This document shows, piece after piece, positions 44,755 to 51,775 of a DNA stretch of 64,000 bases. Origin of the DNA: Streptomyces liliifuscus (GTDB lineage Bacteria; Actinomycetota; Actinomycetes; Streptomycetales; Streptomycetaceae); NCBI RefSeq assembly GCF_016598615.1, contig NZ_CP066831.1, positions 10,912,001-10,976,000 of the forward strand, given 5' to 3'. Numbering within the stretch: position 1 is the first letter of the stretch; every line of letters begins with the position of its first letter. The notes under the pieces are model-generated. The model saw only the letters and a program-made list of their open reading frames with translations, was not told the DNA's origin and made no database searches. The translations under genes and the position numbers were made by a program.

Positions 44755-45779
44755 CGCAGCCGGCCACCGCGCCCCAGAAGGAAGCGCCGCCGTCCGCCAC
44801 CAAGTCCGCGGGGGACCAAGGCAGTTCACGCCGCCCCGTGCTGCGGTGGGACGTGCGTACGCTGTCCCTGCTCGGAGTCCTCGCCGCCCTCGTCGCGGTC
44901 GGCGGGATCACCGCACCGGACGAGTTCCTGGCCACTAGCAATCTGCAGCTCGTCCTCACCCAGGCGTCCGTGATCGGCGTCGTCACCGTAGGCATGACCT
45001 TCGTCATCACCAGCGGCGGGATCGACCTGTCGGTCGGCGCGATGGTGGCGCTCGCCTCGGTGTGGGCGACGACCGTGGCGACCCAGGAGTTCGGCTTCGC
45101 CGGCATCCTCTTCACCGCCGTGATCGTCGGTGTGGGCTGCGGCCTCGTGAACGGTCTGCTGATCGCGTACGGCAGGATGGTGCCGTTCATCGCGACGCTG
45201 GCCATGCTCGCCTCCGCCCGTGGCCTGGCGTTGCAGATCACGGACGGCAGCACCCAGGTCGTGAGCGTCGAATCGGTGCTCGATCTCGGCGCCAAGGACG
45301 CCTACGTCCTCGGCATCCCGCCCCTTGTCCTGATCTTCGGCGCGGTCACCGTCATCGGCTGGCTGCTGCTCAACCGCACCACCTTCGGCCGCCGCACCGT
45401 CGCGGTCGGCGGCAACGCGGAGGCGGCACGCCTCGCCGGCATCGACGTCCGCCGCCAGCGCCTGTATCTGTACCTGCTGTCCGGACTGTGCTGCGGTATC
45501 GCCGCGTTCATGCTCATCGTGCTCGCCGGCTCGGGCCAGAACACCAACGGCAACCTCTACGAGCTGGACGCCATCGCAGCCGCGATCATCGGCGGCACCC
45601 TGCTCAGCGGCGGCCGCGGCACCATCATCGGCTCGGTCCTCGGAGTCCTGATCTTCACCACGATCACCAACATCTTCGCCCTGAACAACCTCGAGACCGC
45701 GGTCCAGCAGATCGCGAAGGGCGCCATCATCGTCGCCGCCGTCCTGGTCCAGCGCCGCTCGCTGCACGGCGACACCTGA
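44751..45779 (+). CDS. Sugar ABC transporter permease (RbsC-like)
   Basis: 342 residues with eight to ten membrane helices. Motifs ITSGGIDLSVGAMVALASV, VPFIATLAMLASARGL, AVGGNAEAARLAGIDV and GGTLLSGGRGTIIGSVLGVL are diagnostic of ribose/inositol-type permeases. ATG 44751 overlaps the ATPase stop (ATGA). A strong hairpin follows before the binding-protein gene. Probable substrate: an aldose or cyclitol; the catabolic genes downstream do not settle it. Confidence 0.92.
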   Translation: MTQPATAPQKEAPPSATKSAGDQGSSRRPVLRWDVRTLSLLGVLAALVAVGGITAPDEFLATSNLQLVLTQASVIGVVTVGMTFVITSGGIDLSVGAMVALASVWATTVATQEFGFAGILFTAVIVGVGCGLVNGLLIAYGRMVPFIATLAMLASARGLALQITDGSTQVVSVESVLDLGAKDAYVLGIPPLVLIFGAVTVIGWLLLNRTTFGRRTVAVGGNAEAARLAGIDVRRQRLYLYLLSGLCCGIAAFMLIVLAGSGQNTNGNLYELDAIAAAIIGGTLLSGGRGTIIGSVLGVLIFTTITNIFALNNLETAVQQIAKGAIIVAAVLVQRRSLHGDT

Positions 45780-45795
45780 CGCCGTACCGCACACC

Positions 45796-45828
45796 GCCGG
45801 ACGGCGGCCCCTGACACCGCCGTCCGGC
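45796..45828 (+). promoter_or_regulatory. 12-bp intercistronic hairpin
   Basis: GCCGGACGGCGG pairs perfectly with CCGCCGTCCGGC around a 9-base loop, between permease and binding-protein genes. It may be a processing or partial-termination element that lets the binding protein be made at a different level. Confidence 0.6.
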
Positions 45829-45881
45829 ACCCCCACAGCCTCCATCTGACGCACACCGCCCAGTCGAAGGGTCGATCCACC

Positions 45882-46931
45882 ATGGCAAGAACCCCCGCCA
45901 CCAGCCGCAGAGCACTGCTGTTCGGCACCGCGGCCGTTTCCGCCGGCGCGCTTCTGACGGCCTGCACCAGCAACGAGCCCAAGGACCAGGAAGGGGCCGC
46001 GGACAACGCCGCCCCGGTCGCCGACGACAAGCCCGGCAAGCAGGTCACCATCGGCTTCGCCGGCCCGCAGGCCGACCACGGCTGGCTCAACGCGATCAAC
46101 GACAACGCCAAGAGCCGCGCCAAGAAGTACTCCGACGTCACCCTGGAGATCACCGAGGGCTCCAACGACACCGCCCAGCAGATCGGCCAGATCCAGACCC
46201 TGATCAACAAGAAGGTCGACGTCCTGGTGATCCTGCCGGCCGACGGCAAGGCCCTCACCCAGGTCGGCCTCCAGGCCATGAGGGCCGGCATCCCCGTCGT
46301 CAACCTGGACCGCGTCTTCGCCTCCCCGCAGGCCTACCGCTGCTGGATCGGCGGCGACAACTACGGCATGGGCCTCAACGCCGGCCACTACATCGGCGAA
46401 CAGCTCAAGGACACGAAGAACGCCAAGGTCGTCGAACTCGCCGGCCTCGACAACCTCGAACTGACCCAGCAGCGCACCAAGGGCTTCGACGACGCCCTGA
46501 AGAACTACCCGAACATCAAGAAGGTGGCCCGCCAGGCGGCCGACTTCACGGTGGAGTCCGGGCAGGCGAAGATGGCGCAACTCCTCCAGGCCCAGTCGAA
46601 GTTCGACGCGCTGTGGAACCACGACGACGACCAGGGCGTGGGCGCGCTGCGCGCCATCGAGCAGGCAGGCCGCGACGACTTCCTGATGGTCGGCGGCGCA
46701 GGCGCCAAGTCCGCGATGGACGCCATCAAGGCGGGCGACAGCGTGCTCAAGGCGACCGTCCTGTACCCGCCCACGATGGCCGCCTCCGCCATCGATCTCG
46801 CCCGGGCGCTCGGCCAGGGCAAGGGCGTCGGCGGTCTCGCCGAGTTCGAGATCCCGTCCTCGCTGACCCTCTACTCGGCCGTGGTCACCAAGGACAACGT
46901 CGACCAGTACCTGCCGACCGGCTTCATCTGA
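45882..46931 (+). CDS. Sugar-binding lipoprotein (Tat-type leader)
   Basis: 349 residues, RbsB-type binding fold. The leader has a twin-arginine motif (TSRRALLFG) and a lipobox (ALLTAC, Cys about 28), so it is probably a Tat-exported lipoprotein. Domain motifs: VTIGFAGPQADHGWLNAIND, KKVDVLVILPADGKALTQVG, GIPVVNLDRVFASPQAYRCW, DALWNHDDDQGVGALRAIEQ. ATG 45882 is the start. The sugar is not predictable, but the cluster suggests an inositol- or glucoside-like compound. Confidence 0.9.
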   Translation: MARTPATSRRALLFGTAAVSAGALLTACTSNEPKDQEGAADNAAPVADDKPGKQVTIGFAGPQADHGWLNAINDNAKSRAKKYSDVTLEITEGSNDTAQQIGQIQTLINKKVDVLVILPADGKALTQVGLQAMRAGIPVVNLDRVFASPQAYRCWIGGDNYGMGLNAGHYIGEQLKDTKNAKVVELAGLDNLELTQQRTKGFDDALKNYPNIKKVARQAADFTVESGQAKMAQLLQAQSKFDALWNHDDDQGVGALRAIEQAGRDDFLMVGGAGAKSAMDAIKAGDSVLKATVLYPPTMAASAIDLARALGQGKGVGGLAEFEIPSSLTLYSAVVTKDNVDQYLPTGFI

Positions 46932-46999
46932 CCGGCCCGGGCCGTGCGCCCCGCGAACACAGTGATGAGTCAGTGACACTCCGACGAGGAGGAATCCGT

Positions 47000-48214
47000 A
47001 TGGAACAGAGGGACAGTCGGAACGCACCGCCGGCACTCGGCGTGGGCATGGTCGGCTACGCGTTCATGGGCGCCGCGCACTCACAAGGGTGGCGCACCGT
47101 TGGGCGCGTGTTCGACCTGCCGCTGCGGCCGGTCCTGGCCGCGATCGCCGGCCGTGACGCGCACGCCGTGCGGGCGGCGGCCGACAAGCACGGCTGGGCC
47201 GCGGCGGAGACCGACTGGCGTGCCCTCATCGTCCGCGACGACGTACAGCTCGTCGACATCTGCACCCCGGGCGACAGCCATGCGGAGATCGCGATCGCCG
47301 CGCTGGAGGCGGGCAAGCACGTACTGTGCGAGAAGCCGCTGGCCAATTCGGTCGCCGAGGCGGAGGCCATGACCGCGGCTGCCGAAGCGGCCCGCTCGCG
47401 CGGGCAGTTGGCCATGGTGGGCTTCAACTACCGGCGGGTGCCCGCCCTCGCCTTCGCCCGCCGGCTCATCGCCGAGGGCAGGCTGGGCACGCTGCGCCAC
47501 GTGCGGGTCAGCTACCTCCAGGACTGGCTGGTCGATCCCGACTTCCCGCTGACCTGGCGGCTGCAGCGGGATCACGCGGGGTCGGGGGCGCTCGGTGACC
47601 TCGGCGCGCACATCGTCGACCTCGCGCAGTACCTGGCGGGTGAGGTGCTGGTCGGCGTCTCCGCCCAGATGGAGACCTTCGTCAAGCACCGCCCTCGCCT
47701 CGACGGTGCCTCCTCGGGCCTGTCCGCTGCCGGCGGCACCGAGCACGGTCCGGTGACGGTCGACGACGCGGCCGTCTTCACCGGTCGGCTCGCCTCGGGG
47801 GCGCTCGCCGTGTTCGAGGCGACCCGAATGGCCTCGGGGCGAAAGAACGCCCTGCGGCTGGAGATCAACGGCGAGTCCGGTTCGCTCGCCTTCGACCTCG
47901 AGCGGCTCAACGAACTGTCCTTCCACGACCACCGGGAGCCCGCCGCCACAGCGGGGTTCCGCAGGATCGTCGTCACCGAGGCCGAACACCCCTACCTGGA
48001 GGGCTGGTGGCCGCCGGGCCATGCGCTCGGCTACGAGCACACCTTCGCCCATCAGGCCCGCGACCTGGTCGAGGCCATCGCGTCGGGCACCGACCCGATG
48101 CCGTCGTTCGCCGACGGTCTGCAGGTGCAGCGGGTGCTCGCCGCGGTGGAGGAGAGTGCGCAGAAGAACTCCGTCTACACCCCTGTCCAGGCCGTCGAGG
48201 CCGAAGTCCGCTAG
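47000..48214 (+). CDS. Gfo/Idh/MocA-family sugar dehydrogenase
   Basis: 404 residues: N-terminal Rossmann fold (GVGMVGYAFMGAAHSQGW), the motif GKHVLCEKPLANSVAEAEAM with the conserved Lys, NYRRVPAL, and GDLGAHIVDLAQYLAG with the catalytic Asp/His. Oxidises a sugar or cyclitol hydroxyl with NAD(P). ATG 47000 follows GAGGAGG at 7 bases. It lies between the binding-protein gene and a TIM-barrel isomerase, the usual order of inositol-like or keto-sugar pathways in streptomycetes. Exact substrate unknown. Confidence 0.9.
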   Translation: MEQRDSRNAPPALGVGMVGYAFMGAAHSQGWRTVGRVFDLPLRPVLAAIAGRDAHAVRAAADKHGWAAAETDWRALIVRDDVQLVDICTPGDSHAEIAIAALEAGKHVLCEKPLANSVAEAEAMTAAAEAARSRGQLAMVGFNYRRVPALAFARRLIAEGRLGTLRHVRVSYLQDWLVDPDFPLTWRLQRDHAGSGALGDLGAHIVDLAQYLAGEVLVGVSAQMETFVKHRPRLDGASSGLSAAGGTEHGPVTVDDAAVFTGRLASGALAVFEATRMASGRKNALRLEINGESGSLAFDLERLNELSFHDHREPAATAGFRRIVVTEAEHPYLEGWWPPGHALGYEHTFAHQARDLVEAIASGTDPMPSFADGLQVQRVLAAVEESAQKNSVYTPVQAVEAEVR

Positions 48215-48245
48215 AGAGCCGTCAGGAACCCCGCTCGGAGGCACC

Positions 48246-49253
48246 ATGCCACGCCCGTTCACCCTGTTCACCGGTCAGTGGGCCGATCTGCCGTTGGAGG
48301 AGGTCTGCAGGCTGGCCGCCGAGTTCGGCTACGACGGTCTCGAACTCGCCTGCTGGGGCGACCACTTCGAGGTCGACAAGGCGCTGGCCGATCCGTCCTA
48401 TCTGGCCGGCCGGCATGCCCTGCTGGAGAAGTACGGCCTGAAGTGCTGGGCGATCTCCAACCATCTCGTCGGCCAGGCCGTGTGCGATCACCCCATCGAC
48501 GAACGGCACCAGGGCATCCTGCCCGCCCGGATCTGGGGCGACGGGGAGCCGGAGGGGGTACGCCGGCGGGCCGCGGCCGAGATCAAGGACACGGTGCGGG
48601 CCGCGGCCGCCTTCGGTGTCGACACGGTCGTCGGGTTCACCGGATCGTCGATCTGGCATCTGGTGGCGATGTTCCCGCCGGTACCGGAGCGGATGATCGA
48701 GCGCGGCTACGAGGACTTCGCCGAGCGGTGGAATCCGATCCTGGACGTGTGCGACAGCGAGGGTGTCCGCTTCGCCCACGAGGTCCATCCGAGCGAGATC
48801 GCCTACGACTACTGGACCACGCAACGCGCCCTGGAGGCGGTGGACCACCGGCCGGCCTTCGGGCTCAACTTCGACCCCAGCCACTTCGTCTGGCAGGACC
48901 TGGACCCGGTCGGCTTCCTCTACGACTTCCGGGACCGGATCTATCACGTCGACTGCAAGGAGGCTCGCAAGCGTCTGGACGGGCGCAACGGGCGGCTCGG
49001 CTCCCATCTGCCCTGGGGCGACCCGCGGCGCGGCTGGGACTTCGTCTCCGCCGGGCACGGTGACGTCCCATGGGAGGACGTGTTCCGGATGCTGCGTTCG
49101 ATCGGTTACGGCGGGCCCGTCTCCGTGGAGTGGGAGGACGCCGGCATGGACCGTCTCGTCGGCGCGCCGCGTGCGCTCGCCCATCTGAAGCGGTTCGACT
49201 TCGAGCCACCTTCGGCGTCCTTCGACGCCGCCTTCGCGGGCGGCGACAACTAG
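48246..49253 (+). CDS. Sugar phosphate isomerase/epimerase-type TIM barrel (cytoplasmic)
   Basis: 335 residues of the AP-endonuclease-2-like TIM barrel. Metal-site residues are visible in VRFAHEVHPSEIAYDY, LNFDPSHFVWQDLDP, YHVDCKEA and VSVEWEDAGMD. Such enzymes isomerise or epimerise keto sugars, often right after a Gfo/Idh/MocA dehydrogenase. No leader. ATG 48246 has CGGAGG upstream. Probably the last gene of the importer operon; a hairpin lies 160 bases on. Confidence 0.9.
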   Translation: MPRPFTLFTGQWADLPLEEVCRLAAEFGYDGLELACWGDHFEVDKALADPSYLAGRHALLEKYGLKCWAISNHLVGQAVCDHPIDERHQGILPARIWGDGEPEGVRRRAAAEIKDTVRAAAAFGVDTVVGFTGSSIWHLVAMFPPVPERMIERGYEDFAERWNPILDVCDSEGVRFAHEVHPSEIAYDYWTTQRALEAVDHRPAFGLNFDPSHFVWQDLDPVGFLYDFRDRIYHVDCKEARKRLDGRNGRLGSHLPWGDPRRGWDFVSAGHGDVPWEDVFRMLRSIGYGGPVSVEWEDAGMDRLVGAPRALAHLKRFDFEPPSASFDAAFAGGDN

Positions 49254-49415
49254 CGTTCCGGGGCCAGGACGTGACACGCCGTCGGTTTTCAGCGGCGCGG
49301 TCGTGGCGGGGCGCGTCCTGGCGGCGGGGGCGCGCATCGGCTCAGCCCGCGCGTAGTTGGGGCACCGGCGAGCCGTAGCTGCCCTCCTGACCTGGTGAGC
49401 GCCGACCAGGTCCAT

Positions 49416-49441
49416 GCCCGGTGGCGGGAGAGCCACCGGGC
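49416..49441 (+). terminator. Hairpin downstream of the importer operon
   Basis: GCCCGGTGGC pairs perfectly with GCCACCGGGC around a 6-base loop. No U-run. Likely terminates the operon that ends with the isomerase. Confidence 0.55.
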
Positions 49442-49463
49442 CGGTCCGGGCTGCCCTGACTCC

Positions 49464-49488
49464 ACTTTGTCCTGATCAAGGAAAAAGT
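49464..49488. promoter_or_regulatory. Candidate ROK operator, site 2
   Basis: ACTTTGTCCT-GATCA-AGGAAAAAGT, the most symmetrical of the three copies; only one mismatch separates the half-sites. It lies downstream of the terminator and some 900 bases before the exported isomerase gene, probably at the promoter of a transcript with a long or decayed leader region. Confidence 0.6.
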
Positions 49489-50407
49489 TCGTCGTCTTCG
49501 GTGCGCGAAGGGTTCCGGTCAAGGACGAACGGGGCTACGGTCCCTTCGTGTACAGGCACCACACAGTGGTTCGAGACTGATGGCGCATTCAGGTCGCACG
49601 GCGCACGGTTCGTGCGACCGGCCACGGAGGACGTCCCCGCACGGCGCAGGGTGACGAGCCCTCAGGTATCCGCATTTCCACCGGCCGGCCCTTTTGCCGC
49701 CCACCCGCACTCCGTAACCGTGCCGAACACGGAGGAGTCCTCCTCGGCCGCGGCCGAAGCCGCCCTGACGCCGGCGGTGGGTGGGAGGCCCCGGAGCCCC
49801 CTCCCACCGCCCTCCACACCACATCGGCACCTCGACATGGCAGGAGGCAGCCCGTGAACCACGACCGGAAACGTGCGACGGCACCGGCCTGCCGCCCCTG
49901 CCCTCACTCGTCCTCGGCGGCCACCGCACCACCCCCTGTCCGCTGTCCCGGCGAGCCCAACTCCTCACCGACGCGGGCGTCCTGGCGCACGGCGGCCTCG
50001 CCCCCGCCGTGCGCGCCGAACTCCGGGCCGCCGACGAGGAGATACGGCCTTGTAGTCCGCTCCCGAACGACCCGCGCAGCGACGAGGTGCTCATCACGGA
50101 CTGCGCCGCCGACCTCACTTCCTTCCGCGTGCGCAACGCGCCGGCACGGACGGTCGCCGTCAACGCCCCTCCACAGAGCCGCTGCCCGCACCCGACGCCG
50201 TACGACGGCCGCCCAACTCCCTCCACGCGGCCTCCGCCCCGCGAGCGACGACGAAAGTCCGCTCGCCCTGGTCTCCACCCCCCGCGCTGTGCCCGGCCGC
50301 GTCGCGGCCACCGAAGTGAAGTCCCTTCTCCTGCGGCTCGCCGGCCTCGCACGAGACGGCAGCCGTCACGCATCCGCAGCACCGCGACAACGAAAGTGAG
50401 AACCCCT
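49489..50407 (+). other. Long upstream stretch, possible decayed gene
   Basis: Over 900 bases with no confident gene. One frame stays open from 49781 straight into the exported isomerase. A part of it (LVLGGHRTTPCPLSRRAQLL, VLAHGGLAPAVRAELRAADE, DEVLITDCAADLTSFRVRNA) looks protein-like, while a later segment in another frame (LALVSTPRAVPGRVAATEVK) does too. This would fit a frameshifted older gene, but I do not recognise a family. Confidence 0.3.
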
Positions 50408-51571
50408 GTGACCGCGTTCAACGACGAAGCCGTCACCAGCGACGCCCTGCGCCGCACCCTCGGCGTCAGCCGCCGCCGTTTCCTCACCACCTGCACGGCC
50501 GTCACCGGCGCGGCGATCGCTGCCCCGGTCTTCGGCGCCTCACCCGCCCTGGCACAGGAGAGATCCGCAGCCACCGACCATGACCGGGGCCGTTCCGCTC
50601 TGGTCCCGCCGCACAAGCGCGGCATTATCCTCTACACCGTCCGGGACGCGGTCGGCCGCGACCCGCTCGCCTCCGACCTGCCTTCCGGTTTCCGCGAGGT
50701 CTTCAAGCAGCTGTCGCGCTTCGGCTACCGCCAGGTCGAGTTCGCCGGTTACGGCCAGCACGCCAACGCGCTGGGCGGCGCCGATCTGGGCACCGTCCAG
50801 GGCGCGAAGCTGCTGCGCTCCTGGCTCGACGAGTACGGGCTGCGGGCCCAGGGCAGCCACGGCTTCATCCCGCCGTCCTGGCCCCTGACGCCGTCCGACC
50901 TGGACACCTTCAAGCGCTGGCTGGAGATATCCAACATCCTCGGCATGGAGCACATGGGCACCGGCGCCGACCCCACCAACACCCCCTACCGGGCCGACTG
51001 GGACGTCGCCGCGCAGAAGTGGAACACCCTGGGCGCCGTCGCCCGCCGCGAGGGCATCAAGCTCTACACCCACAACCACGACGCGGCCTACGACTTCCTG
51101 CTCGACGGCGGCCCGCTCGACGCCCAGGGCCGGCCGACCCGCAGCTCCGGTATCCGCAAGCTGGAGTACTTCCTGAAGACGACGGACCGCAAGAGCGTCT
51201 ACCTGGAGCTGGACGTCTTCTGGGCGCACGTGGCGCAGTACAAGTTCCACACGTACACCGCCCACGACGGCTCGCAGCGCAAGGACTTCTTCGACCCGGC
51301 GGCCCTCGTCGTCTGCAACACCAACCGCTTCCCGCTCTTCCACGCCAAGGACGGCGTCGTCAACCTGCAGAGCGGCCTGGGCTACGACATGGTGCCGTTC
51401 GGTACGGGCGACATCGACTACCGGAAGTTCTTCACCCGGGTCGGTGCGAAGAACTACCACAACCCGATGGTCGAGCAGGACAACGCACCGAGCGCCGCCG
51501 TTCCCGGCCAGTCCCTGGAGTTCGCCCGCATCGGCTACGACAACCTCGCGGCCTTGCGCGCCCGCCACTGA
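50408..51571 (+). CDS. Tat-exported sugar isomerase/epimerase-like TIM barrel
   Basis: 387 residues. GTG 50408 is chosen because it gives a proper twin-arginine leader (SRRRFLTTCTAVTGAAIAAP, ending ASPALA). The mature part is a sugar phosphate isomerase/epimerase-type TIM barrel: RGIILYTVRDAVG, FGYRQVEFAGYGQHA, GLRAQGSHGFIPPSWPL, GIKLYTHNHDAAYDF, SVYLELDVFWAHVAQ and NYHNPMVEQDNAP, carrying the metal-site acids and histidines. Export of a folded, probably metal-containing enzyme fits Tat. It stands between two copies of the presumed operator, with the quinoprotein dehydrogenase next, so both may act on sugars outside the cell. Confidence 0.85.
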   Translation: MTAFNDEAVTSDALRRTLGVSRRRFLTTCTAVTGAAIAAPVFGASPALAQERSAATDHDRGRSALVPPHKRGIILYTVRDAVGRDPLASDLPSGFREVFKQLSRFGYRQVEFAGYGQHANALGGADLGTVQGAKLLRSWLDEYGLRAQGSHGFIPPSWPLTPSDLDTFKRWLEISNILGMEHMGTGADPTNTPYRADWDVAAQKWNTLGAVARREGIKLYTHNHDAAYDFLLDGGPLDAQGRPTRSSGIRKLEYFLKTTDRKSVYLELDVFWAHVAQYKFHTYTAHDGSQRKDFFDPAALVVCNTNRFPLFHAKDGVVNLQSGLGYDMVPFGTGDIDYRKFFTRVGAKNYHNPMVEQDNAPSAAVPGQSLEFARIGYDNLAALRARH

Positions 51572-51679
51572 CGGAGCATCACCCGCCGTGCCCGCCCGGC
51601 ACCTTGGCGCCGGGCGGGTCCCCGGCCATGCCCGAAAAGACCGAAAGACCCAGGACGGGCTTTCCTCGAAAAGGTTGAA

Positions 51680-51704
51680 ACTTTGTCCTTGACGAGTTGA
51701 AAGA
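51680..51704 (+). promoter_or_regulatory. Candidate ROK operator, site 3, overlapping a promoter
   Basis: ACTTTGTCCT-TGACG-AGTTGAAAGA; the left half is identical to the other two sites and the right half is weaker. It overlaps a plausible -35 TTGACG (51689) that is followed after 18 bases by TAGCGT, and lies about 70 bases before the quinoprotein gene. Binding here would block transcription. Confidence 0.6.
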
Positions 51705-51775
51705 GTGCGTCCTAGCGTCCAACTCACGCATTTCGCCTGGCACTTCACCCGCTGGCCAGACCAAAGGAGTTCTGA

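Noticed and set aside
44826..47036. 736-codon open frame on the minus strand
   Set aside because: Antisense to the permease, binding-protein and dehydrogenase start; no ribosome site and shadow-type composition.
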